A stretch of 64,000 nucleotides of DNA. Origin: Myxococcales bacterium. Its GTDB lineage: Bacteria > Myxococcota_A > Bradymonadia > REDH01. Below are positions 52,785 through 61,305 of this stretch, one piece after another. The notes below the pieces were generated by a model. It did no database searches, had not been told where the DNA came from, and worked only from the letters and a program-made list of their open reading frames with translations. Position 1 is the first letter of the stretch. Every line of letters begins with the position of its first letter. Location: positions 84,352 through 148,351 of the forward strand of contig JACKDJ010000007.1 in assembly GCA_020633625.1 (NCBI GenBank), given 5' to 3'. The position numbers were made by a program, and so were the translations under genes.

Positions 52785-53692
52785 GGGGCGTAGATCAGGT
52801 AGACAACGAGCGCGCCCCAGGCCAACAGGTTCGCGAGGAACGGAAGGTCGGTGACCATCCGCTCGGTCGGCGAGTGAGGATCGTCGCTGGCGCTCGACAG
52901 GCGGAAGAAGCGCGTGAGCCCAACGACGCAGAACGGGATCGTGAGGGGCAGCAGGTTCGTCCCGAAGTCCGTCGTGTGGTCTTCGACGGCGTATGCCGTG
53001 TACGCGGCGGTCGTGGCGAGCGCGGTGCCGAGCATTGCCATCGTGAGCTGGGTCGGGTCGTAGGCGTCGAGGACCTTCCGCTGCCGCGAGGCGTCGTCGC
53101 CGGCGGCGAGGAGTTCGTGCCGTCGCTTGCCCATCCCGAGGTAGAGCGCGAGGAGGAACGTGCAGGCGAACAACCAGACGCTGACGGGCACGTCGATCGC
53201 GAGGGCACCGGCGACGATCCGGACGAGGAACCCGAACGCGATCGTGAGGACATCGACGTACGGCTTGTGCTTGAGCGCGCGCGAGTACGCGGCGTTGACG
53301 ACGAGGTAAGCCAGCATCGCGGCGGCGAAAGCGGGCGACAGCGCGGCGCCGACGGCGAGGCTCCCGAGCGCGAGCCCGCCCGCGATCACCTGTGCCGTCC
53401 GGACGCCAAGCGCGCCGCTTGCGATCGGGCGTTCGCGCTTTGTCGGGTGCTGGCGGTCCTTCTCGACGTCGAAGCAGTCGTTGACGAGGTAGACGGCCCC
53501 CGAGACGAGGCAGAACAGCGCCGTAGCGAGGGCCGCACGCCACACGGCGGGCCCTGTCGTGAGCTGCTGCGCGAAGACGAGCGGCGCGAGGACGAACGCG
53601 TTCTTCACCCACTGGTGAGGACGCATGCTCTTGAGGACGGCGAGGACCACGGGCGAGGTATCGCCGCGCGGCCGGCGCGGTGTCAACTTCAC
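52781..53692 (-). CDS. UbiA-family prenyltransferase, DPPR-synthase-like
   Basis: A polytopic membrane protein of 303 aa with about eight hydrophobic helices. It begins with MRPHQWVKNAFVLAPLVFA, typical of decaprenyl-phosphate phosphoribosyltransferase-like UbiA proteins. The first Asp-rich motif is NDCFDVEKDRQHPTKRERP, and a second Tyr/Asp region is YSRALKHKPYVDVL. It would transfer a phosphoribosyl or similar group to a polyprenyl phosphate. It is coupled to the AmgK/MurU-like pair, so an envelope glycan role is inferred. Confidence 0.82.
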   Translation of the reverse strand: MKLTPRRPRGDTSPVVLAVLKSMRPHQWVKNAFVLAPLVFAQQLTTGPAVWRAALATALFCLVSGAVYLVNDCFDVEKDRQHPTKRERPIASGALGVRTAQVIAGGLALGSLAVGAALSPAFAAAMLAYLVVNAAYSRALKHKPYVDVLTIAFGFLVRIVAGALAIDVPVSVWLFACTFLLALYLGMGKRRHELLAAGDDASRQRKVLDAYDPTQLTMAMLGTALATTAAYTAYAVEDHTTDFGTNLLPLTIPFCVVGLTRFFRLSSASDDPHSPTERMVTDLPFLANLLAWGALVVYLIYAP

Positions 53693-53728
53693 GGTCGGTG
53701 TGGGTCCGGGGCGGCCGCGCGCGGCGCT

Positions 53729-53756
53729 TTGCGCGACGGTCAGAGGACCCTATTGT
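53729..53756 (+). promoter_or_regulatory. Candidate promoter of the repeat-rich TM2-like gene
   Basis: TTGCGC (53729-53734), 16 bp, TATTGT (53751-53756); the -10 box ends 46 bp upstream of the gene start. Confidence 0.4.
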
Positions 53757-53802
53757 TGTCGAGCGGTCGCGGCGCGATGCGGTTGTCCAAGGAGCGGAGT
53801 CG

Positions 53803-54936
53803 ATGGAGCAGGCTGAGTTCGAGAACGGTGTATTGGGGCTGGTCCGCTCACAGGGGAAGGACCGCCTTACACCCGCCGATGTCGGCTACGGCCTCCGCAT
53901 CCCGGCGAAGGACGCCGAGCGAATGCTGGATCGGATGGTCACGTCGGGTCGCCTCGAGCTCGACGCCGACGACGACGGCAACCTGTTCTACTTCGTCCCG
54001 GGCCACGGCCGCGCCGGGGTGTTCACTGCCGGCCTTCCAGGGGCCGCGCCCTCGGCGGCGACACCAGACGACGGACCGAGCTACGGCGCCCAGACGCCGG
54101 AAGGCGGCGGATACGGGGCGCCGACGCCTTATTCACCGCCGCGCCCGCAGGGACCGGCGACGATTGGCTACGGCGGAGCGGGCGCTGCGCCGTACGCGGC
54201 GCCACCGCCGGGGTACCCGCCGCCGGGAGCCTCCCACTACGGTTCGCCGGTGGCCGGTCCAACGGCGGGCTATCCGCCGACCGGCTACCCGCCGCCGGGG
54301 TACTCGCCATCGGCGCCTGCACCGTACGGTGCGCCGAGCGCGCCCCCGCCCTACGGTGTGCCCGCCGCACCACCACCGTACGGAGCGCCCACCGCGCCAC
54401 CACCGTACGGAGCGCCCACCGCGCCACCACCGTACGGAGCGCCCACCGCGCCGCCGCCCTACGGGGCGCCGACGTACGGCGCCCCCCCGGCGCCCGCCTA
54501 CGGCGCGCCGCGTGGGGGCTACCCGGGAGCACCCTCGACCGCCTGGGGCGCGGCGCCGCTCGCGCCCCCTCCCGCCGGTGCGTACGTGCCGCCCGGTCTG
54601 GGGCTCGGTCCTCGACCGGCGCAGCCTGGCTACGGCAACGGCGCGCTGGTGCCCTACTCCGGGCCGCCGACCCCGATGTATCGGAACCCCGTCGCCGCCT
54701 CGCTGCTCAGCATCATGCCGGGTACGGGGCAGCTCTACAACGGCGAGACCGGCAAGGGGCTGATGTACTTCCTGACGAGCTGCCTAGTGGCGACGACTGT
54801 CCCGTTCCTGATGCCGACGGTCATGCTGTTTGCCGCGGTCGACGGTTACACGAGCGCGCGTCGACACAACCGCCGCGTCGCGCAGCAGCAGGCCGCCGCG
54901 TACCCGCAGCTCCCGCCGGCGCCTCCCGGTCCGTGA
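53803..54936 (+). CDS. Winged-helix-like plus TM2-like membrane protein with Pro/Tyr/Gly repeats
   Basis: The protein is 377 aa with an AAGGAG ribosome site. Residues 1-65 look like a winged-helix domain (LTPADVGYGLRIPAKDAERM, LDRMVTSGRLELD). The centre is a disordered Pro/Tyr/Gly/Ala region with PPPYGAPTA-type repeats. The C-terminus resembles a TM2-type hairpin: SLLSIMPGTGQLYNGETGKG followed by a hydrophobic pair of helices and a basic tail. The function is unknown. The frame ends 1 bp inside the helicase start (GTGA), so the two are translationally coupled. Confidence 0.7.
   Translation: MEQAEFENGVLGLVRSQGKDRLTPADVGYGLRIPAKDAERMLDRMVTSGRLELDADDDGNLFYFVPGHGRAGVFTAGLPGAAPSAATPDDGPSYGAQTPEGGGYGAPTPYSPPRPQGPATIGYGGAGAAPYAAPPPGYPPPGASHYGSPVAGPTAGYPPTGYPPPGYSPSAPAPYGAPSAPPPYGVPAAPPPYGAPTAPPPYGAPTAPPPYGAPTAPPPYGAPTYGAPPAPAYGAPRGGYPGAPSTAWGAAPLAPPPAGAYVPPGLGLGPRPAQPGYGNGALVPYSGPPTPMYRNPVAASLLSIMPGTGQLYNGETGKGLMYFLTSCLVATTVPFLMPTVMLFAAVDGYTSARRHNRRVAQQQAAAYPQLPPAPPGP
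54367..54474 (+). repeat. 27-bp coding tandem repeat, about four copies
   Basis: The repeat encodes A-P-P-P-Y-G-A-P-T. Copies start at 54367, 54394, 54421 and 54448. The first three are nearly identical and the fourth has diverged at third positions, indicating recent expansion. Confidence 0.85.
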
Positions 54937-57167
54937 CGGCGGGCCTGAACGCGCCGCAGCGTGAGGCCGTCGAGCACCGCGGCGGTCCGCTGCTGGTCCT
55001 CGCCGGCGCCGGGAGCGGGAAGACTCGCGTGATCACGCATCGCATCGCGTCGCTGCTCGACGAGGGCGTCGCGCCGGCATCGGTCCTTGCCGTGACTTTC
55101 ACGAACAAGGCCGCGCTCGAGGTCCGCGAGCGCGTCGCGGGCCTCGTCGGCGGCGCGGCGGCGGCGGGGGTCGCTGTCTCGACGTTCCACTCTGCCTGCG
55201 CGCGCATCCTGCGGCGACACGCGCGCCGCATCGGCTTGACCCCGAGCTTCTCGATCTACGACGACGACGACCAGGCGAGCGTGCTCCGCGACGTCCTCGA
55301 GACGCTCGACCTGCCCCGCGACGCTGAGGCGATGCGGTCGCGTTCGGCCGCGATCGAGCGCGCGAAGAACGCGGCGCTCACCGTCGCTGAGGTTCACGAG
55401 GAGGCCCGCGGCCCCGAGGGAGAGCTCTCGGCGGCGGTCTTCGAGGCCTATCAGGCGGCGCTTCTCCGTTCGAACGCGTGCGACTTCGGGGATCTCGTCT
55501 CGCACGTCGTCCACCTGCTCCGGGCCGATGGCGACGTGCGTGACGCGGTCCGAGCGGGGTCGGAGCACCTGCTGATCGACGAGTTCCAAGACACGAACCG
55601 AGCGCAGTTCGAGCTCGTCCGCGCGCTCGCCGGCGACGACGTCGTCGCGGTTGGAGACGACGACCAGGCGATCTACGGGTGGCGCGGCGCGACCGTCGAG
55701 AACGTCAGGCGCTTCGTCGACGAGCTGCCCGGGTGCCGCGTGATCGCGCTCGAGCAGAACTACCGCAGCTCGCCGGTGATCCTCGACGCCGCGCACGCGG
55801 TGGTCGCGCAGCTGCCGGCGCGGATGCCGAAGCGGCTGACGACGGACCGGGTCGACAGCACCCCGATCGAGGCGTTCGTCGGGCGCGACGACCGCGAGGA
55901 GGCCGACTTCGTCGCGCGGCGTATCCAGCGCCTGCGGTCGGAGCGCGGCCTGACCTTCGGCGACGTCGCGGTGTTCTTCCGCACCAACGCGCAGAGCCGA
56001 TCGTTCGAGGAGGCGTTTCGCCGCGCCGGGATCCCGCACGCGATGGTGGGCGGCGTCGCGTGGTTCGATCGACGCGAGCTGAAGGACGTGCTGGCGTACA
56101 CTCGCGTCGCCTCGAACCGCTCCGACGAAGCTGCCTTCCGGCGGATCGCGAACGTCCCGACGCGCGGCATCGGAAAGGCGACGCTCCGCCGCGTCATCGA
56201 CACGCGCGAAGCGGCCGGCGGCACCTTCGCCGAGGCGGCGCGCTGGGTCGCGCGCGACGCGACGGCGAGGAGCCGACCGGGGCTCACGCGGCTCGCCGAG
56301 GTCCTCGACGAGCTCGACGTGCTCGCTGGCCGCGCGAACGCCAGCGAGCTGGTGGAGCACGTGCTGACGGTGACGGACTACGAGCGCTACCTGCGCGACA
56401 GCGACCCGGTGACCGCCGACGAGCGTCTGCAGAACGTCGAGGAGCTTCGCGCGTCGGTCCGCGAGTTCGTGGCCGCCGGCGGCGACGTGTCGATCTCCAG
56501 CTACCTGGAGCAGGTGGCGCTCGCGGGGCGCACGGCAGAGGAGCCGTCGGACGACGCCTCACGGGTGCAGATGATGACCGTGCACGCGGCGAAGGGGCTG
56601 GAGTTTCCGGCGGTGTTCGTGACCGGGCTCGAAGAGGCGCAGTTCCCGCTCGCGCGCCAGGGGAGCGTCGCGGACCCCGACGAGGAGCGGCGCCTCTGCT
56701 ACGTGGCCTACACGCGGGCTCGCGACGTGCTGGTGGTCTCGGCGGCGATGCGTCGGCGGCTCTACGCGCAGACGCGGGACTGCGCGCCGTCGTGCTTCTT
56801 GCTGGAGCTGCCGGCGGCGCTGGTGTCGATATCGCCCGAGTCGGCGTCGCGCTCGCTGGACTGGCGCGCGGCGCGGGCAGCGGCGCAGCGGGCGCCGCGC
56901 GAGCGCCCGTTTGCGTTCGACGAATACGATCAGCGGCCGTGGTCGGAGCGCGTGCCGGCGCAGGGGCTCGTGTTTGGCGACGGCCCGGTGGCGAGGCCGA
57001 CGACGTCTGCGTCACCGCTGGTCGGCCGGACCGCGCGCCACCGGCTGTTCGGCGACGGCCGCGTGACCGGTGTCGAGGTGCACGGCGACAAGACGCGGCT
57101 GTCGATCGTCTTCCCAGAGGTCGGCGAGAAGACGGTGCTGCGACCGTATGTGGAGATCGTGGACTGA
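54933..57167 (+). CDS. UvrD/PcrA-family ATP-dependent DNA helicase
   Basis: The protein is 744 aa with GTG start. SF1A motifs in order are LNAPQREAVEH (Q motif), AGAGSGKTRV (Walker A, 24-31), VTFTNKAA, LLIDEFQDTNRAQ (II), VGDDDQAIYGWRGA (III), LEQNYRSS (IV), MTVHAAKGLEFPAVFV (V) and YVAYTRARDVLVV (VI). The C-terminus has the PcrA/UvrD-type tudor-like segment HRLFGDGRVTGVEVHGDKTR. It unwinds DNA 3' to 5' in repair and replication restart. Confidence 0.93.
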   Translation: MTAGLNAPQREAVEHRGGPLLVLAGAGSGKTRVITHRIASLLDEGVAPASVLAVTFTNKAALEVRERVAGLVGGAAAAGVAVSTFHSACARILRRHARRIGLTPSFSIYDDDDQASVLRDVLETLDLPRDAEAMRSRSAAIERAKNAALTVAEVHEEARGPEGELSAAVFEAYQAALLRSNACDFGDLVSHVVHLLRADGDVRDAVRAGSEHLLIDEFQDTNRAQFELVRALAGDDVVAVGDDDQAIYGWRGATVENVRRFVDELPGCRVIALEQNYRSSPVILDAAHAVVAQLPARMPKRLTTDRVDSTPIEAFVGRDDREEADFVARRIQRLRSERGLTFGDVAVFFRTNAQSRSFEEAFRRAGIPHAMVGGVAWFDRRELKDVLAYTRVASNRSDEAAFRRIANVPTRGIGKATLRRVIDTREAAGGTFAEAARWVARDATARSRPGLTRLAEVLDELDVLAGRANASELVEHVLTVTDYERYLRDSDPVTADERLQNVEELRASVREFVAAGGDVSISSYLEQVALAGRTAEEPSDDASRVQMMTVHAAKGLEFPAVFVTGLEEAQFPLARQGSVADPDEERRLCYVAYTRARDVLVVSAAMRRRLYAQTRDCAPSCFLLELPAALVSISPESASRSLDWRAARAAAQRAPRERPFAFDEYDQRPWSERVPAQGLVFGDGPVARPTTSASPLVGRTARHRLFGDGRVTGVEVHGDKTRLSIVFPEVGEKTVLRPYVEIVD

Positions 57168-57209
57168 GGCTTGGCGGCCGCGGCGCCGGCCGCTGTGCGC
57201 GGTTCGGAC

Positions 57210-57238
57210 TTGCGACGAGCCCGGGCGACGGGTATCTG
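57210..57238 (+). promoter_or_regulatory. Candidate promoter of the ferredoxin gene
   Basis: TTGCGA (57210-57215), 17 bp, TATCTG (57233-57238), ending 58 bp upstream of the ATG. Confidence 0.4.
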
Positions 57239-57295
57239 TTCCGCGCGCGACGCCCGGGCGGGCCCGCGCGAGAACCCCTGCAGAGGAAGACTTCG

Positions 57296-57607
57296 ATGAT
57301 CTACGTAATTGCGGACCCCTGCCACGGCGTTTGCGACACGGCATGTGTGGACGTGTGCCCGGTGGACTGCATCCATGGGCCGGCCCCTCTGCCGGAGATC
57401 CGGGAGACGCGCGAGCAGGGCGGCGAGTCCGCGCTGAAGGCGAAGTACGGCGACAAGATCCAGCTCTACATCGACCCCGAGGAGTGCATCAGCTGCGGGG
57501 CCTGCGAGCCGGAGTGCCCGGTCGACGCGATCTTCGAAGACGAGGAGCTCCCGGAGAAGTGGGCTGGCTCGGCGCAGCTCAACGCCGACTTCTTTAAGAA
57601 GAAGTGA
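57296..57607 (+). CDS. Bacterial 7Fe/8Fe-type ferredoxin
   Basis: The protein is 103 aa with the start ATG behind GAGGAAG. Cysteines 9, 13, 17, 21 and 25 (PCHGVCDTACVDVCPVDC) form the first, 3Fe/4Fe-type cluster site, and 64, 67, 70 and 74 (CISCGACEPECPV) form a standard 4Fe-4S site. Between them lies a roughly 25-residue insert (ETREQGGESALKAKYGDK) absent from the shortest family members. It is a soluble electron carrier; partners are not evident. Confidence 0.9.
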   Translation: MIYVIADPCHGVCDTACVDVCPVDCIHGPAPLPEIRETREQGGESALKAKYGDKIQLYIDPEECISCGACEPECPVDAIFEDEELPEKWAGSAQLNADFFKKK

Positions 57608-57708
57608 CGATCGAGGCGCGCTGAATACGCGTCGGACTTCGGCGTCTGTTCTCGCGCAGCTGCCCCTCGCGCAGCGCCTTCGCACACCGTCTGTCTCGAG
57701 AGTACCCC

Positions 57709-58596
57709 ATGCGACTTCGCTCGATGCTCCGCGCCACGCTGGCGCTCACCGCCCTGCTCCTCGCCGCGCCCGCGCTGGCTGGCAACGGGTCGGCGCTGCT
57801 CGGTCACGTGCCCGGCACCGCGCAGGTCGTGGTCGGCGTCAACGTCGAGGCCCTGCGCAGCACCTCGCTCTGGTCGACCGCCCTTGACCTGGCCGACGAC
57901 GACACGGGCGTGAACAACACGCTCAACACGCTGACCACGGCCGGGTTCGACCCGCGCACGCAGGTCCGCTCGCTCGTCATCGCGTCGAGCTCTGTGGGGC
58001 CCACGAGCGGCGACCACGCCGTGATCCTCATCGAGGCGTCGTACCCGCGAGACGCCGTCGCGCAGGTCCTCATCGACGACGGCTACACCGCCGGCACCGA
58101 GGGTGAGATCGCGTTCTACCAGAAGGGCCAGTCGACGGTCGCGTTCCTGAGCGACACGGTCGTCGCCGTCGGCGAGCACGCGCTGGTCGCCCCCGCGATG
58201 AGCGGCTCCGCCGGCGCCTCTGGCCGCGTCGCCTCGCAGCTGCGCGCCGTCGACAAGTCGGGCACGATCTGGATCGCGACGACGATCCCCGAGTCCCCGC
58301 AGGGCGCCCAGGCCGCACGCGCGTCGATCGATCTGTCGTCGGGCCTGCGCGTCAACCTGACGCTCGCGATGGAGTCCGCCGACGCCGCCACGACCGCTGC
58401 CAGCGACTTCAACACCCAGATCGCCGGCGTCGCCGCCGCCCCCGAGGTCCAGGCGCTCGGCGTCGGTCCCCTCGTCTCCGGGCTGCAGGCCGCGGCGTCC
58501 GGAACGGACGTCACGCTGTCCACCTCGGTGGCAGCGGGCGACCTCGACAACCTTGTGACGCGTCTCGTCGCGATCGCTCGCGAGGAGATGCGCTAG
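57709..58596 (+). CDS. Secreted protein of unknown function
   Basis: The protein is 295 aa with a signal peptide (ATLALTALLLAAPALAG, cleavage ALA-G). The mature domain is a mix of strands and helices with repeated segments (VVVGVNVEALRSTSLW, TVAFLSDTVVAVGEHALVAPA, GTIWIATTIPES). No Cys and no lipobox. It is rich in Ala/Ser/Thr/Val and resembles hypothetical myxobacterial periplasmic proteins, but I recognise no family. It stands alone with a strong terminator after it. Confidence 0.65.
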   Translation: MRLRSMLRATLALTALLLAAPALAGNGSALLGHVPGTAQVVVGVNVEALRSTSLWSTALDLADDDTGVNNTLNTLTTAGFDPRTQVRSLVIASSSVGPTSGDHAVILIEASYPRDAVAQVLIDDGYTAGTEGEIAFYQKGQSTVAFLSDTVVAVGEHALVAPAMSGSAGASGRVASQLRAVDKSGTIWIATTIPESPQGAQAARASIDLSSGLRVNLTLAMESADAATTAASDFNTQIAGVAAAPEVQALGVGPLVSGLQAAASGTDVTLSTSVAAGDLDNLVTRLVAIAREEMR

Positions 58597-58615
58597 CCCG
58601 CAGCTCCCGGTGTAT

Positions 58616-58653
58616 CGAGAGAGGCGGCCCGCCAAAGCGGGCCGCCTCTCTCG
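58616..58653 (+). terminator. Very strong hairpin terminator
   Basis: A perfect 17-bp stem CGAGAGAGGCGGCCCGC / GCGGGCCGCCTCTCTCG closes over a CAAA loop. A T-tract is lacking, but the stem is the longest perfect one noticed in the window. Confidence 0.75.
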
Positions 58654-58716
58654 CTTCGTGACACCGCCGCCGGACTTCGCTATCCGGCAGCCCACCCTCG
58701 CACCCGCAAACGCTCG

Positions 58717-60027
58717 ATGGCAGACGTTCGCCCGCTCCGCGGAACCCGGTACGACGCAGCAGTGGTCGGTGACCTCGCGACCGTCGTCTCGCCGCCATAC
58801 GACGTTATCGACGACCCGATGCGCGACGCGCTCTACTCGCGCAGCCCGTACAACTTCGTCCGCATCGACTTCGCACGTCCGCAAGACGGCGACCCCTACG
58901 CCGGCGCCGCCGCGTCGTTTCGAAAGTGGATCGAGGACGGCGTCCTGCTGCGAGACGAGGAGCCCTGCTACTACGTCTACGAGCAGACCTTCGACGTCGC
59001 CCCGGGCGAGCGCGTCACGCGTCGCGGCTTCCTCGGCCGCGTTCGCCTCCACGACTACGACGAGCGGATCATCCTCCCGCACGAGCGCACGCTGAGCGGT
59101 CCCAAGGAGGACCGGATGCGGCTGATGATCGCCACCGAGGCTCAGCTCTCACAGCTCTTTCTCCTCTACGACGACCCGGCGCGCGCGGTCGACGACGCGC
59201 TCGCCGCTGCGCGTGAGCCGGCGCCATTCTTCGACGCCACGACTGACGACGGCATCCACCATCGGCTCTGGCGCGTCACCGACCCAGCGACGCAGGAACA
59301 GGTCACCGCCGCGTTCGCGTCGCAGCGACTCCTGATCGCCGACGGCCACCACCGCTACGAGACCGCCCTGGCGTACCGCGACGCTCAGCGCGCGGCCGGG
59401 CGCGGCCCGGGACCCCACGACTTCGCCCTCGCCTACTTCGCGAACGCCGCGGACCCCGGCCTGATCGTCTGGCCGACGCACCGCGCCCTCTTCGGGCTCA
59501 GCGACTTCGATGTCGACCGCTGGCTCGCCGCGGTCGGCGCGATCTTCGACGTCGAGCCGGTCGACTCAGAGCTCGACGCGCGAGCGCTCGAGGCGAAGCT
59601 CGCCGCTTCGGGCGCGGTCGCCCCGTCGTTCCTCGCGCTCGCGCGACGCGCCGATGGCACCGAGACACGTGCGCTGCTCCGTCTGGCGCCGGACCGCGCC
59701 GCTGCCGCGCTCTCACGCCTCCCCGGCCCCGAGGCCGCGCGCCAGCTCGACGTGACGATCCTGCACAGCTACGTGCTGCCGGAGCTCACGGGCATCAGCC
59801 TGGCCGCTCAGGCCGCGAAGACGAACATCCACTACATCAAGGGCCTCGACGCGGCGCTCGAGGCGGTCGCCGACCCGCAGCACCACGTCGTGCTGCTCAT
59901 GAACCCCCTCCCCGTCCCCCTCGTCCGCGCGGTGTGTGAGTCGGGTGGGTTCATGCCCCAGAAGTCGACGTTCTTCTACCCGAAGGTCCTGAGCGGGATC
60001 GTCGTCAACGACCTCCGTGGAGACTAG
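58717..60027 (+). CDS. DUF1015 family protein
   Basis: The protein is 436 aa. It has the DUF1015 landmarks: VRPLRGTRYDAAVVGDL, VVSPPYDVID, SPYNFVRIDFARP, IILPHERTLSGPKEDR, LIADGHHRYETALAYRD and the C-terminal HYIKGLDAALEAV. No signal peptide, so cytoplasmic. The biochemical role of the family is not settled to my knowledge. The 3' end overlaps the next gene by 11 bp, pairing it with a TrmN6-like methyltransferase. Confidence 0.88.
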   Translation: MADVRPLRGTRYDAAVVGDLATVVSPPYDVIDDPMRDALYSRSPYNFVRIDFARPQDGDPYAGAAASFRKWIEDGVLLRDEEPCYYVYEQTFDVAPGERVTRRGFLGRVRLHDYDERIILPHERTLSGPKEDRMRLMIATEAQLSQLFLLYDDPARAVDDALAAAREPAPFFDATTDDGIHHRLWRVTDPATQEQVTAAFASQRLLIADGHHRYETALAYRDAQRAAGRGPGPHDFALAYFANAADPGLIVWPTHRALFGLSDFDVDRWLAAVGAIFDVEPVDSELDARALEAKLAASGAVAPSFLALARRADGTETRALLRLAPDRAAAALSRLPGPEAARQLDVTILHSYVLPELTGISLAAQAAKTNIHYIKGLDAALEAVADPQHHVVLLMNPLPVPLVRAVCESGGFMPQKSTFFYPKVLSGIVVNDLRGD

Positions 60028-60787
60028 CGCGGCCGAGACCCGCTCCGCGGAGGCGGCCGACGACGAGACGTTGGACGCGATCTTCCACGGCCGCGTCTCG
60101 CTGGTGCAGGGCCGGCGCGGCTACCGCTTCAACCTGGACTCCGTCCTCCTCGCTTCTCGCGTCGCCGACGCTGGCGCGCGCCGCGTGCTGGACGCCGGCG
60201 CCGGCGTCGGTGTCATCGCGCTCGCGATCGCGACGCGGCTCCCCACGGCCACGGTCGTCGCCGTCGAGCGCCAGCCCGCGCTCTTCGAGCGCCTCGCGCG
60301 CAACATCAGAGCGAACGGCCTCGACGGACAGGTCGCCGCAGCGCTCCGCGATCTGCGCGTTGGCGTCGCCGATCTCGGCGAGTTCGACGTCGTCGTGATG
60401 AACCCGCCCTACTTCGACCCCGCGAAGTCGCGCGTCTCGGACCACCCCGAGCGCGCCGCCGCCCGTCACCAGCTTCACGGCGACCTCGTGGCGCTCGTCG
60501 GGGCCTGCGCGAGCGCCGTCGGGTGTGGCGGGCGCCTCGAGCTGGTCTACCCAGCCGAGGGTGAGAGCGAGGTCAACGCGGCGTGCCTGGCCGCCGACCT
60601 CGCCGACGTCGAGCTAGTCGAGCTGCGGCCTACTGCGGACGCAGCGCCGACCGTCATCTTCGCCACTTGCCGTCGCGGGGAGCCCCGCGTGCGCCGTGGC
60701 GCGCCGATCTCGGTCTACGCGTCGCCGGGGACGTACTCGGGCGCCGTCGCGTCCGCGCTCGCCGGAGGGCCTCTTGCTGACGGCTAG
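60017..60787 (+). CDS. TrmN6/YfiC-like N6-adenine methyltransferase
   Basis: The protein is 256 aa with GTG start. It has YRFNLDSVLLASRVAD, the SAM loop VLDAGAGVGVIALAIA, and VVMNPPYFDP, the NPPY catalytic motif, followed by the family-type HPERAAARHQ. YfiC in E. coli methylates A37 of tRNA1(Val). Related proteins include generic small methyltransferases, so the substrate is inferred. The start overlaps the DUF1015 stop by 11 bp. Confidence 0.85.
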   Translation: METSAAETRSAEAADDETLDAIFHGRVSLVQGRRGYRFNLDSVLLASRVADAGARRVLDAGAGVGVIALAIATRLPTATVVAVERQPALFERLARNIRANGLDGQVAAALRDLRVGVADLGEFDVVVMNPPYFDPAKSRVSDHPERAAARHQLHGDLVALVGACASAVGCGGRLELVYPAEGESEVNAACLAADLADVELVELRPTADAAPTVIFATCRRGEPRVRRGAPISVYASPGTYSGAVASALAGGPLADG

Positions 60788-61250
60788 CACGCTGCGCGGC
60801 AGGGCCCGGTCCGCTCGCCTCGGCCGGCTGGGCCTTCTCTCCGGCGCACTCGCGCTGGTCGCCTGCGCGGCGGCCGAGCCGGAGTCACCGGTCGATGCCG
60901 CCACGCGGCGGCTCGAGCGCGCGGTCGTCCGAGCGGCGGACCTCGTCTGGACCGACGGTCCACTCGAGGCACGCGTACGCGTGAGCCCCGCCGCATGCGA
61001 GTGCCCGCCTTGGGAGGTCGAGCTCGGTGGGAGCTGGGTCCGCGTCGAGCTGCGGCCGGCACGGGCTGCGGAGGTCGGAGTGGCCGAGGCGCTCGAGACG
61101 CTCGCGACCGAGGCTGGCGCGGGCGCGACGATGGCGATCGCCCCCGCGCGCGAGTCCATGACCGCGGCGACGGGGTGGCGCTACCCGATCTTCGAGGTCA
61201 GCAGCTGCGCGCCAGACACGCTGCCTGGCGAGCCGAGCGGCGCTCCGTAG
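60774..61250 (+). CDS. Small lipoprotein of unknown function
   Basis: The protein is 158 aa. A TTG start at 60774 is proposed, with GGAGGG upstream and overlap with the methyltransferase end. The signal is LGLLSGALALVACA, lipobox LVAC. The mature part has several Cys (ACECPPWEVELG near the middle, SSCAPD near the end) and mixed structure. No family was recognised. Likely co-transcribed with the methyltransferase. Confidence 0.6.
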   Translation: MLTASTLRGRARSARLGRLGLLSGALALVACAAAEPESPVDAATRRLERAVVRAADLVWTDGPLEARVRVSPAACECPPWEVELGGSWVRVELRPARAAEVGVAEALETLATEAGAGATMAIAPARESMTAATGWRYPIFEVSSCAPDTLPGEPSGAP

Positions 61251-61305
61251 GCCGTGCGTGCCGCGGCGGCGAAAGGGGGGCGGAGCCACGCAAACCTGAC
61301 GCGGA

